A DNA stretch of 64,000 nucleotides from Chamaelirium japonicum (GCA_947650365.1 CANTAL010000022.1:899331-963330); one strand, 5' to 3'. Positions 26,506-36,779 are shown, counted from the first letter of the stretch. Notes: generated from the letters alone by a model not told the origin. Made by a program: numbers and translations.

Positions 26506-27205
26506 AGTTGTAACACCCCGATATTTTACGGATTTAATCAATCCGTATAACACTGGGGTGTTAGGAGAAAACTTGATATGAAATAAATCCTATCAAATAT
26601 AGAATCAATTAAACATCTTTTATTCATAACCATGTATTATAAAATAAAAGTTTGATATATGGCTTGAAATATAAAAACATAAACTTTAATGCGCAACTAA
26701 AATATTTAGCTTTTCACATCTCCTCTCCCGCATCCTCGTAATATGGCATGTATAGCGGATCTTCGATCCCCTCCGGTTCATTCTCTATTCACTCTTCCTC
26801 ATCTACTTATCCTGTAGGATCAGTCTCTGTAGAGGCCATAACACCTGTAAAGGGGGGAGTCTAATCTACTGACTCACCTATTAAACCTAGTTCATTCATG
26901 GTAAGATAAATATACTGAAGAAAATAGTTCACATGACTATAAATCGTAATTTAAAAGTCATTGATCATCCGATTCCCTTTTAGGCTCAAACCATGGTAGG
27001 AATCTCAACCTTACCCGAGTACTTTTTGTCTCAACAAGGCTAACTCCACACATAGGTTCTTTTAGTCACAAGACTAGGCTAGCCCCACCCCTAGATTACT
27101 TTTTGGCCTGAGCCAGGGCTAGACCCACACCCAGATTACTTTTTAGCCTTAGCCATGGCTAGACCCACACCCATGTTACTTTTTGGCCTCAGCCAGGGCT
27201 AGACC

Positions 27206-27504
27206 TGTGACGACCAAGATCCAATAGGCCAAGAGCCAAGAGCCAAGACTTCTAAGGCGGGAATGCCAAGATGGATGATGTGAGGTGAGGTGTACAAGGC
27301 CATGAGTTAGCCCCACATCGCTTGGAGAGAAGGACATCTTGAGCTAATTATATAATTTCCCCTCCTAAACATAGATGACGCGTTTTAAAACCGTGCGCCG
27401 CTACGGATTTCGTAATAACTCCGTAGTTAAACGTGCTCGGGCGAGAGTAGTACCGGGATGGGTGACCTCCCTGGGAAGTTCTCGTGCTGGCACGGGCAAA
27501 GCAG
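27206..27504 (+). mobile_element. Cassandra-like TRIM LTR (5S-containing) inserted in the chromovirus LTR
   Basis: Relative to the other LTR this is extra sequence beginning TGTGACGACC. It carries CCCCACATCGCTTGGAGAGA and GACGCGTTTTAAAACCGTG, then a 5S rRNA-like segment. Short LTRs with an embedded 5S sequence are the hallmark of Cassandra, a gene-less LTR retrotransposon of land plants. A single LTR of about 300 bp fits. No clear target duplication is visible and about 16 bases of host LTR are missing at the junction, so the right end is approximate. Confidence 0.7.
27400..27492 (+). pseudogene. 5S rRNA-derived segment
   Basis: It matches roughly the 3' two-thirds of plant 5S rRNA: AACTCCGTAGTTAAACGTGC, GGGCGAGAGTAGTACCGGGA and TGGGTGACCTCCCTGGGAAG follow in order with a few substitutions and one extra C. 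The A-box and C-box of the internal RNA polymerase III promoter lie within it. Because the 5' third is absent and the copy sits in an LTR, it is not a functional 5S gene. Confidence 0.85.
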
Positions 27505-28836
27505 ATCAACACATCTCAAAAATTAACTAATCCACAGCATACTACCATTATTTCAATGACATACACTTATCAAGAATCATTAGGTTTAGTCCCCAACCTG
27601 AAGAGTCATAGAATCTTTCTTTTGATAAAGATGCCTTAGTAAGCTCACGACCTGAAATATATTGTTATCTTTTGTTAGTTTTTACATTCTATTTCCCAAT
27701 GATTTGTCGGAAACCAATTCCGATATTGGATGCCTTAGGTGTTTGCATTTTATCATATAGGAGTATTTAGGTCATTTTTAAAATAATTATTTGGATTTAT
27801 ACCCATGTTGTAGGGTTTTTCGTTCTGAAAATGTGGCCTCAGATAGAATTCAATTCGGAGTTCGTTTGCTCCTGATATGACCAAAATAGCCGGTATTGAC
27901 GGAAATTAAATAGGTGGTCTAAACAATAGTGTTTCAGTTTAACTAATGCAGAGTCGTTTTATTAGTTGGTTACTGGGCTTAATGGGCTTCGGCCCAAGGT
28001 GTTTAACTATGCTTAATGGGCTTCGACCCAGAGGATATTTAATGGGCTTTGGCTCTAAATATTACTTAATGGACTTCGGCCCATTTTCCTAGTAGGCTTT
28101 AGCCCAAGAATTTAACAAAAACTATATTTTGGCCTACCAGGTATAGGGGTGGCCGGTGGTGGTACGGCGGCGGCGGGTACGACGGCGGGTACGGCAGTGA
28201 CCGGCGACGACTGGCCGGCGGGCGGCGGCAATCGGCGACGGTGACGGTGGTCGGCGGCGGCGGCCGACAGCGACCGACGGTGGAGGTGGCTACGGGTGGC
28301 GGAGGTCATTGGGTGGCATAGGGTTGGGCACGGGTTTCGAGGCTTGGGGCTTGAGTGCAGAACTATCGAGTCTAAGGGGGTTTTTATAGGCCTTTTTCTG
28401 GAATACCAAGAGTCTAAGGTCTTAACTGAAAAATGGCTAATTATTTTATTCATTATTTCAGTTGAGTCTTCTCTCTTCTGACCGTTTTCGTCCGATCAGA
28501 AACCAAAGATTCAACAGCTGGCTGTATTTTGGTCTCCCCCCCTACAAATATTTATTTTCTGTGGTTTAGAATGAATAATTGCAGGGACTTTCTAGTTAAA
28601 GGGGGAAGATATAAGTCTTTATTATGTCAATAGTTCAAACCCTACCTTTTGCCATTTTTATTTTAATTTTTTAAATGTTCTAAATGTACTTAAAACATAA
28701 AAGTTTGTATATGATTTTTGATTGTTTCGATGAGCCGGATGCAATGGCATAGTCTGATTTTTGTTTTGAAATTTGTACAGAAAATTCTTTATTATATTAT
28801 ATTAAATCATTAATATTTTTGGGATATTACACGTTT

Positions 28837-29166
28837 GACCAGAAGGGACCGGCCAAGAGGCAAAATGAAGAATTGAAAGCTCCTCTAATAGGGAAGAAGA
28901 GAGCTAATAGGGAGCAAAGAGTGTTCACTGAGCTGAACACCTCGATCGAAGATATAATCATCTACTTGCATAATGATCCCTTTTACAAATGGCTATAATC
29001 TCTTCCTACAAATTCTGACCATGTGGAGGACACGACAGCCTATAGTGAGTTCCATCACAACTACGGTCACCTAACATCAACATGTCAGAAGCTAAAGTAT
29101 CACATCGAAGACCTGGTCCAAAAAGGGCAACTCGATTGTTACCTCGCCAATAAGGAACTAGACTAA
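28837..29166 (+). pseudogene. Gypsy gag gene, C-terminal part
   Basis: The frame continues from 11224 with TFDQKGPAKRQNEELKAPLI and ends at TAA 29164-29166. It includes a knuckle-like block EFHHNYGHLTSTCQKLKYHI typical of Tat-group Gag, but the usual first Cys is Ser (AYSEFH). A further in-frame TAA lies at 28996-28998. It is a remnant only. Confidence 0.72.
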
Positions 29167-29369
29167 GAAGAAAATGCAACATCAATAAAGGAAGGGAGTC
29201 AACATGATACATGGATACAAAATTCTTCAGGAAAATGATGTTCGCATTACCTGCATTAGCTAGCACCCTCCAGCAAAGAGGTTAAGCACCTGAAAAAGCG
29301 GGTTCATAACGTCCGCCGGGTAGCCTCTGAAAAATTATAATCGTGAATTTGGTTTATTAATAAAATGCC

Positions 29370-30700
29370 TCTTTTTTTTGAAGTTGAAGTCTGTGAAAAT
29401 TCTATTCCGTTCGTTCAAGGCACCAAAAGGCTCCTGGCAACCCAGGTCAATCCATACTTCAATTCCGCTCGTTCAAGTCGGAAGCTCAAAGCAAAATCTG
29501 TTACGCCTTCTTGAGGTTAAAGTCCGATAAAAAGGCTCCTGGCAACCCAGGTCAAGCTAAGACTTCGATTCCGCCCATTTAAGTCAGAAGCTTGAAGCAA
29601 AATCGGCTACGCCTTCTTGAGGCTAAAGTCTGATAAAAAGGCAAAGACTTTGATTTGGCCCGTTCAAGTCGAAAGTTCGAAGCAAAATCGGGTACGCCCA
29701 TTCAAGGTAAAAGTTCGATAAAAAGGCTCCTTGCAACTCAGGTCAACCTAAGACTTCGATTCTGCCCATTCAAGTCGGAAGCTCGAAGCATAATCGACTA
29801 CACTCTCTCAAGGCTAAAGTCCGATAAAAAGGCTCCTGAGAACCTAGGTCAACCTAAGACTTCGATTCTGCCCGTTCAAGTCAGAAACTCGAAGCAAAAT
29901 CGGCAATGCCCTCTCTAGGCTAAAGTCTGATAAAAAGGCTTCTAGCAACCCAGGTCAACCAAAGACTTCGATTCTGCCTGATAAAGTTAAAAGCTTGAAG
30001 CAAAATTAGCTACGCCCATTCAAGGCTAAAGTTCGATAAAAAGGTTTCTAGCAACCCAGGTCAACCTAAGTCTTTGATTCAGCCCGTTCAAGTCGGAAGC
30101 ACGAAGCAAAATCGGTTACGCCCTCTCGAGTCTAAAGTCCGATAAAAATGCTCCTGGCAACCCAGGTCAACCAAAGACTTCGATTCCGCCAAATAAAGTC
30201 AAGAGCTCGAAGCAAAATAGGCTACACCCTCTCGAGGCTAAAGTTTGATGAAAAGGCTCCTAGCAACCTAGGTCAACGAAAGACTTTGATTCCACCCATT
30301 CAAGGTGGAAGCTCGAAATAAAATGAACTATACCCTCTCGAGGTTATAGTCCGATAAAAAGACTCTTGACAACCCAGGTCAACCAAAGACTTCGATTCCG
30401 CCTATTCAAGTATGAAGCTCGAAGCAAAATCGGCTACACCCTCTTGAGGCTAAAGTCCGATAAAAAGGCTATTGTCAACCCAAATCAACCCAAGACTTCG
30501 ATTGCACCCATTCAAGGCGGAAGCTCGAAGTAAAATGGATTACGCCCCTCGAGGCTAAAATCCGCTAAAAAGGCTCCCGGAAACGTAGGTCAACCAAAAA
30601 CATCGATTCCGCCTATTCAAGACGGAAGCTCGAAGCAAAAATGGGATAAAAAAGATTCCTGACAATCCAGGTCAATGTAAGCTGTCAACTATACTCATCC
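29370..30700. repeat. About 106-bp minisatellite, roughly 13 units
   Basis: The phrase GATAAAAAGGCTCCTGGCAA recurs at about 29424, 29529, 29635 (shortened), 29720, 29826, 29932, 30038, 30144, 30250, 30356, 30462, 30567 and 30647. A partner phrase AAGCTCGAAGCAAAATCGGC lies in each unit. Spacing is 105-106 bases except for two shortened units. It lies downstream of gag, where Tat-type gypsy elements often carry tandem arrays. Confidence 0.9.
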
Positions 30701-31449
30701 GAGGTATAAACTCAAAACCGCCCTAAAACTACACCCTCTCAGGACTAGCACCCTCAAACACAATAAAATCAACCATCAAATTGTCAAGCTGCAATGCTAT
30801 CACATAAATAAATCAAAAACTCAAACGCAAAAAGTGCGATTTTATTAAGTGAGATACGCAACCACATCAAATGATCGATGTCATGCTAAAAGGCACAGAG
30901 GTACAAGTCAAAAGAGCAAGGCTCAAGAGGACCTCGTAGTAGTAGGCGGAGCCGAAGCGCACATGGCCTTGACATCTTTGAGAGCATCCAACGCCTAAAG
31001 CCATCCAATTCAATAAAAAATTCTGGGGTGAAGTCTCTGATCAAGACGGCACAAAAACTTCCCCCACAATAGTGTCATTCAAATCGAGAAAAAGCATTGA
31101 AGCAAGCACTAACTTACATAAGTGTCCAATTCAAAGATGCATTGTATGGCTAAATTTATTGAATCCAAAAGGACTGGGATAGTAGGCACTTCAAGAGAAA
31201 ATTCAAAAAACCAAAAAGTAATTCAAACCCAATCATCGGGATTCAATAGGACCAAAAGAAGAAAGCTTATTATGTTTTGGGGAGTTTGGGTACTATTCCA
31301 ACAAATAAAAATGTAGAAAATCAAAGGAGTAAGGAGAAACGAGCCACAATGACACTTATATTCCACATGGCCGGTAATTACATGACAACTTGCACTTGTT
31401 GTGTTGGGGAAAAGAAAAGGTTAGTATCAATTAAACCTTAAATAAATTT

Positions 31450-32440
31450 GGCTTTATCAATAAGCTTACTGATTGATGGGTTGATACTGGAGCGAATTTA
31501 CTGTTTGTTTAGATATATCCTTTTTGTTTCATATCAGATTCTTAGAGAAAAAAATGTTACTATGGGGAACTCCTTTGTTACACAAGTACTTAGGTAAGGG
31601 AGAGCAGATCTCCATTTTTACTTCAGAAACATGCCAAGCCTCAATGATGTTCAACATGTGCCAGATGTCCAGAAGAATCTAGTTATATATAGTGGTGTGC
31701 TTCTTAATAAAGAATGATTTACATTGGTGTTTAAATGTAATAAGATTATCATAATTAAAAGCATTGTATTTGTTTTTTTCTTTTTGAGAAATCATACTCA
31801 ATGAATGAAGGGGGGGGGGGGGGTTCAGCCTAGACCTCAATTTATAATATAAATAAAGGGTATTTATATATAAAATAAACCGACCTTTGTCAGAAAATTT
31901 AAAACACATCTCGCAACAAATGTAAATTCTCACTCAAAGAAAACAAAGAAAACTAAGAATCTCGTCCAACCCTCTAAAGTCAAGAGGCACTGTATTTATT
32001 GGGATGTGTTATGTATTTGATGGATTATTCAAATTAGGACTTGTTCTTATTCTTAATGCAAGTATTGCTTCATTATCTTCAATGTGTTTCCAAGTTGAAC
32101 CTTATGATATATGGCATAATAGGCTTAGACATCTTAACTTACTTTTAAGTGAATGATGAATGGATTTAGATTTAATACATAAATCTTCTATTAATCAAAA
32201 TACTAAACATGATGTATGTGATCAAGAAAAACAATCTAGAAAGTCTTTCATTTCTATAAATAATAGCTCAACCTTATTAAAACTTGTGCCTAGTCATATA
32301 TGTAAAATGAGTAAAGTCATAATAAAATGTGAGAAAGATAGTTTGCAACTTATTTTAGATATGATAATTCTAAGATTTATTATGCTTATTTGCTAAGTAC
32401 TAAAAATAAAGCATTTCAGAAATTTTGTCAGATTCTAAAA
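31450..32440 (+). pseudogene. Decayed copia pol fragment (protease to integrase)
   Basis: GLIDGLILERIYC-type wording at about 31475 corresponds to the copia protease start. Next come MMFNMCQMSRRI, then, after an insertion, YVFDGLFKLGLVLILNASIA, EPYDIWHNRLRHLNL (the pre-integrase His pair) and MDLDLIHKSSINQNTKHDVC with the Cys region, running into LPSHICK-like integrase core. Stops and frameshifts are frequent. No LTR was found for this relic. Confidence 0.65.
31772..31986 (-). mobile_element. LINE/SINE-like insertion with poly(T) and target duplication
   Basis: The insert splits the copia fragment. It starts with a T-rich run (the reverse complement of a poly(A) tail) and is flanked by GCATTGTATTT (31761-31771) and GCACTGTATTT (31987-31997), an 11-bp duplication with one mismatch. 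A G15 run lies near 31810. Target-primed insertion explains this pattern. The body is too short and AT rich to name a family. Confidence 0.5.
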
Positions 32441-32566
32441 AAAAACTGAAGTTGCTTTAAACCGAAGTTGAAAATCATTCTGAAAAATGGCCGAAAGGGT
32501 CCCTTTACCCTACTTTTCAGGTATATTTTGAAATTAGTATTTTTTCGCCCAAAGGGTAATTTTTGC

Positions 32567-32748
32567 GAGAAATGCTATTCAGTCTAAAGGTTTTTCCGAT
32601 TCCGCTCAGCCCGATTGACGTGGCCATGTACGAGTGGTGGTTGAATCTCACTAGCTACATTTAAATCTCTACCCCCATCACTTGCACACGGCCACATCAA
32701 TCGGGCTTAGCAGAATCGAAAAAACCTTCGGGCTGAATAGCATTTCTC
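32567..32748. mobile_element. Foldback MITE (GAGAAATGCTATTCAG ends)
   Basis: GAGAAATGCTATTCAGTCTA on the left and its inverse ending CTGAATAGCATTTCTC on the right frame 182 bases. The inverted arms are about 70 bases, including CCGATTGACGTGGCC against GGCCACATCAATCGG. Confidence 0.8.
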
Positions 32749-32865
32749 AATTTTTAAATTAAGGATTGTGTCCAGAAATTTTATCTGTTCATTCGTGAAG
32801 GTTGGTTTTCTTTAAATACATGCTCCTTATCTAGTTTCCTTACAATTTTTTCTAAACCAAGAGTT

Positions 32866-33460
32866 ATGTCTTCTCTAAGTCTCTTCCTCTCTAGACAAGG
32901 TGTTCCCGGTAGGGGTCAGGATAGTGTCGTGTCTAGTTTCGGGTCGGGTCGTGTCTAGATTATAAATATGTACCTGACCCGTTTATAAACAGGAAGACCC
33001 GATAAGATCCATTTACCACATGGGTTTATACAGTTGACCCGATCCGACTCAACCAGACATTACCCGATAGATCCGCCTATATATTATAGTATCGGATTGC
33101 AGGTAGACCCGACCCGACACGACCCGGTGAATTTTAAACAGGCCTTCCCGGGTCTACCGTGCCCAGACCCTAAAGCCGGACCCGATCCATTTATTAAACG
33201 GGTCTATCGGGTCGACCAGTTTACGACCCGAACCCGTTTACCCCTGACCTAGACCCGCTAACTTCGTGTCGGCTCCGAAATTGCCAGCCCTAGTTCCCGG
33301 TGGCTTGAGTTCAGCAAGAAGACTTTTAGCAGTGAATGCTTACTCGTCGGTTGGTCCGTTGTATCTTGAGGACGGATTACCTGACAGGCCAGTGCATAGA
33401 GAGCCGCAATATTTGTCAAAGTTGGCGACACCGCATCTCGGACCGATTCCTCTTATCTAA
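32866..33460 (+). pseudogene. Small reading frame interrupted by a hAT-type MITE
   Basis: ATG at 32866 opens a frame that is broken at 32909 by the MITE and continues in phase from 33301 to TAA at 33458-33460, when the MITE and one 8-bp duplication are discounted. This would give 67 residues, including GGLSSARRLLAVNAYSS and PLYLEDGLPDRP. I do not recognise the protein. The restored phase over an exact insertion suggests that a real exon or a gene fragment was hit, though chance cannot be excluded. 33461-33887 holds more gene-like sequence without a frame I can assign. Confidence 0.45.
32910..33292 (+). mobile_element. hAT-type MITE of the GGGTC-rich family, copy 1
   Basis: It starts TAGGGGTCAGG and ends GCCAGCCCTA, flanked by perfect GTTCCCGG duplications (32902-32909 and 33293-33300). 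The body is made of CGACCCG/CGGGT motifs, with ATTATAGTATCGGATTGC and AAACGGGTCTATCGG shared with copies at 56482, 58628 and 60394. No coding capacity. Confidence 0.88.
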
Positions 33461-34111
33461 ATGTGTTCTCTCCTCCTGTTCCACTTGCATGCTCTAGTGC
33501 ATTTGAATTTCTACAAACACTGAGAGGTCTTGTTTTTGGATCAGGCATTTCTTCAAACACCTTGAAGGCGTACTTTTGCTTTCGCCTGCAGAAGTGGTCG
33601 AGAGTGAACTTGCTGCTCGTAGTATCACCTCTTTCTAGGGTGAACACCCATTAGTTATGTGGGAACCTTCCTACTCAAAGAAAGATGAAGCCCTGCAGCC
33701 ACCAGGGTACAGGGAAGTTGGGAAAGCAACTGATGCTTGGTTGAGGAGGTTGCTGGTTCGACTCTTCCACCCCTTGAGTTATCCAGGAGTGGGTAAGTAA
33801 ATTTCTAAGTGGAACGGTGGGCATTTTCGGAGGGATTTGTCTGAGTCCGAAGGGGGTCCTAAAAAAACCAAATTTAAAAATTACTTGATCCCAAGATAAT
33901 ATTATTTTAATATATAATTTAAAAATCTAAAAATTGTTTAAAATGGATTTTTTATGCCAAATGAAGTGGAGTATGAGGGTTCATGCCAGTTCATTTGGCA
34001 TAAATCAGAGGATTGAACTTCTGTGACCAAAATACCCTTTCATTTTACGCCAGTTGAACTGGGGCAAAATAAATCATGTCCACTTTCATTATGTTGACAA
34101 TCATATTAGGT

Positions 34112-35165
34112 GTAAGATGTTGGGTGTGTGTTTTAAAACCACACAATAGCAATGGGTTTAGTCCTATATCGGTAAGGGGAGAAATCCCCTACCACATTAT
34201 AAAGGATTGCCCACTTCCCTCCACTAGTCATCACACTAGAGGAGGGGCTCCACTAGCTCACACACGCGCACGCGTGCGTGCCGTGCCGAGCCAGGCCGGG
34301 CTTGGGCTTGGGCATGGGCTGGGCGGCGTGTGTGTGTGCGCCCGCGGACCCGGACACGATAGCACCTCCGAAATGGGCTGGTCCGTACCTGCCCTCTTTT
34401 TGTTTTTTGCTTTTAAGTCCTCCACGATTTATAAAATTCCTTTTTGGCTACTAGCCGTTTTGCATGCGACCCGTTGCTGCATGCTAGCCGTTACGAGGCT
34501 GCTCTCTGCGAGCTGTAACGTGCGAGGTTAATGGGCTTAATCGTAGCCCATTAACCGCTCCCCTCTTTCAGCCCTCTATTAACTGCCCGAGGCCTATATA
34601 AGGCCCAGTGCAGCCATAGAGAAAGTACAGTTTGAATATCGGAATTCCTCCCTGCTTACTGCCTCTCCCTCTCCCATTTTCTCGAGTCGTGGTGCTGTGG
34701 TGCTGCCCCTTTGCTCCGACGAGACTCCCTCTCTCGGACTAAAGCTCTGCTACGGTGCTGCCTCCCTACATCGAGAAGATCGTCATCGAGTCGCTGGGTT
34801 CCTAAAAGTTCACGAGGTTCGCAAAACCTTCTTGAAGTCGTGCCGACGAGAAGGAGGTTGCCTGACCGGGGTCGTCGTATCTCCGAGAACCATTGCCACG
34901 AGACCCGCACGAGGGGGGCAATAAGTTTCTTGGGACAGTGCCTAGCACGCTTCGACCACAGGCCAGAGTTTCTAACTCTACTCTTGTCCTATCATTCTAA
35001 ATTAATCAATTTGCATCTATTAGAAAAACCTAAATAATTAGTGATAGATTATTTCTCTCTTTTAGAAAAGTTCGGCAAGGTGAATGACGGTTCCATAGAA
35101 CCCGTTCTGCCTTGGCAAACAATTTCTAAAAGAAATTTGTGATATGCCTTTGCTTGCAAATATTA
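34112..35165 (+). repeat. Solo-LTR-like sequence (copia type)
   Basis: It starts near TGTAAGATGTTGGGTGTGTG. It carries GGGTTTAGTCC and a CACACGCGCACGCGTGCGTG block that parallel the LTR of the young copia at 55261, and a TATATAAGG box at 34596-34604 followed by a C/T-rich leader. It ends somewhere before 35165. No internal region is present. The exact end and target duplication could not be fixed. Confidence 0.5.
34596..34604 (+). promoter_or_regulatory. TATA box of the LTR-like sequence
   Basis: TATATAAGG is preceded by GAGGCC and followed by GCCCAGTGCAGCC, the position expected of an LTR promoter. Confidence 0.45.
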
Positions 35166-35679
35166 TAATTGCTAAAATTATTTAATATTAAGAATTTGAT
35201 TCCTAAGTTTGCTAGTTTAGAACGATTAGATTTCCAACATAAGAGAAATGACATTTTGGTCATAGAAGTTCAGTCATCTCATTTATGCCAATTAAATCGG
35301 CGTAAACCCTCATTTGCCACTTCAACTGACATAAAGATCATTTTAAATAATTTTAAAACTTTTAATCCGTTTATTAAAATATTATTTTCTTAGGTTCTGT
35401 TTTTTAGAAAAAATTTATTAAAAAAAGATTATGCAATCTTTCCACTTTGTTTACATGGAGTTTTTGTATGCAATTTCGATTGTGGATACCATTTGTTGAA
35501 CTAAGTTTTGATTTATACATCATTCAAGCTGGGGAATTAATCCATGGTAATTAGGACATCAACATTGAAGATAAAATGATTACTAAGGAGGGTTAAGGCA
35601 GACCCTTGTGACTTACCTACTAGAGATGGAAGGTGGATTTGATCCCAGGTCTCATGATCCAATCCCCTATGTTGCAATC

Positions 35680-36530
35680 TCCGTGTTTCATGATGATCGA
35701 GCGGTTGAAGATGAGATATTAGAGAAAACCAAACCAATTGTATCTGCCCGCAAATAACGGGTTTGGTTTGGTCACCTCAAATTCTCACGTTCAAAACTCG
35801 ATGTCAGTCAACCAATCAGGGACCCAATGTCAGGCATTGGGTCCCCGATTGGTTGAGCCATCGAAGGTGAGAATTTGGAGGCAATTGAACCCATGATACG
35901 ATGTAATAATGGGATCCATCAACTCCAATTCTCAAAGAATTTGGAGGCAATTGAACCCATGCTACAGATGAGATATGCAGTAGACTCACCGCTCAATCTG
36001 TTGACAAAGATAAAGGTTGACAAAATCAATAACCCCTTCTCAACAATTTTCTGATATCTTTGGACATCATACTCTTTTGTTGTAACTATGCTAATCTCTC
36101 TAACAGTTGTATCAACTCTACTTTATCTAAAGAGCCATTATAAATATAGAATTATCCGTATCATTCTTATTTACAATTGCTCTTTAAATAAAGTTGAGTT
36201 GGTACAACTGTTAGAGAGAGATTATCATAGTTACAACAAATGAGTATGATCTCCAAAGATATTAGGGAATTGTTGAGAAGGGGTTATTGACCTAGTCAAC
36301 CCTTATCTCTGAGCGGTGAGTCTATTAATATGGAGGAAATCAAAACCATTATCGCTGCGCGCAAATAACGGGTTTCATAACATTCAATTCTCACGTTCAA
36401 ATCATCGACCCGGATGGTTGAGCCATTGAAGATGAGATGTTGGAGGAAACTGAACCCCGTCAGTGGCCGGGTTCAACCTCCTGCAACTCTCACCTTCAAA
36501 ACCCAACAGAGGAGCAAGAACAGGTGTTGG
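35680..36530. repeat. Direct repeats flanking a foldback MITE
   Basis: GCAAATAACGGGTTT with TTCTCACGTTCAAA recurs at about 35752 and 36361, and GTTGAAGATGAGAT / ATTGAAGATGAGAT at about 35704 and 36424. GGAGGCAATTGAACCCATG occurs twice at about 35876 and 35943. A palindromic pair CCAATCAGGGACCCAATG / CATTGGGTCCCCGATTGG lies at 35812-35854. Together they look like fragments of one repeated family. Confidence 0.6.
35980..36325. mobile_element. Foldback MITE with about 165-bp inverted arms
   Basis: TAGACTCACCGCTC at the left pairs with GAGCGGTGAGTCTA at the right. The arms continue through AATAACCCCTTCTCAACAAT, GTTGTAACTATG and CTAATCTCTCTAACAGTTGT and their inverses, with a loop of about 30 bases near 36150. 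There is no coding sequence. Confidence 0.85.
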
Positions 36531-36660
36531 AAGATATTTATGAAAGGAAGCATGGAGATCCTATTTATAGAATTCGCTATACAACAGATGTGGTACGATA
36601 TATATTCTTGCTGTTTTCCCATGTGAAGTGCATGGTCTCGGCAACTTTTACGTTCAAAAA

Positions 36661-36663
<3 letters not shown>

Positions 36664-36737
<74 letters not shown>
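36664..36737. repeat. (GA)37 microsatellite
   Basis: An uninterrupted GA tract; reading frames through it are artefacts. Confidence 0.95.
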
Positions 36738-36740
<3 letters not shown>

Positions 36741-36779
36741 CCCACTAGATGAATGTGCCCACTAGTACTGATTAGGGTA

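Larger units (their letters stand above)
11225..28831 (-). mobile_element. Ty3/gypsy chromovirus (Tekay/Del-like), minus strand, split by a copia element
   Basis: Ends are TGTAAC at 11225 and TTACA at 28831, flanked by the duplication CGTTT. In element orientation the order is 5' LTR (28831 to 26509), primer site (26505-26493), gag (about 25260-24880), decayed middle, integrase with chromodomain (about 23972-23230), polypurine region and 3' LTR (23212 to 11225, split). Internal length is only about 3.3 kb, well short of an intact chromovirus; protease, reverse transcriptase and RNase H are not recognisable. It is therefore non-autonomous. 23973-24880 and 25261-26490 are degenerate sequence with many stops. 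Confidence 0.85.
26509..28831 (-). repeat. Chromovirus 5' LTR (carries a Cassandra-like insert)
   Basis: It runs from TGTAACACCCCGATATTTTA to GGGATATTACA and is 2323 bp long, of which about 299 bp is the insertion at 27206-27504. The 40-bp minisatellite CAGGGCTAGACCCACACCCA is present before the insert (27075-27205). The part 28140-28320 is a GGCGGC-rich low-complexity tract. Several percent of positions differ from the other LTR, indicating an old insertion. Confidence 0.85.
28832..31100 (+). mobile_element. Gypsy (Tat-like) remnant, right portion
   Basis: After the chromovirus the gag frame resumes (28837-29166) and is followed directly by non-coding sequence and a long minisatellite. No protease, reverse transcriptase or integrase is found before 31100. 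Either pol was deleted or the element was a gag-only derivative. 30700-31100 shows no feature I recognise, and no LTR end could be fixed. Confidence 0.6.
33888..35400. mobile_element. 1.5-kb element with about 160-bp inverted ends around an LTR-like block
   Basis: GATCCCAAGATAATATTATT on the left pairs with the inverse of AATATTATTTTCTTAGGTTC on the right. The match continues through TGAGGGTT, GCATAAAT, GAACTTCTGTGACCAAAAT and their inverses. Each arm also contains its own hairpins (TTATGCCAAATGAA with TTCATTTGGCATAA; ACGCCAGTTGAACTGGGGC). The middle (about 34112-35165) is an LTR-like insertion. Confidence 0.7.

Noticed and set aside
27400..27492. Functional 5S rRNA gene
   Set aside because: The 5' third is missing, several positions differ, and it is inside an LTR-like insertion.
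29370..30700. CRISPR-like array
   Set aside because: Units of 106 bp are repeated in full, with no unique spacers, in a plant nuclear context.
33453..33654. PPR-like frame on the minus strand (VFEEMPDP wording)
   Set aside because: A single short motif without 35-residue repetition; both strands are open by chance.
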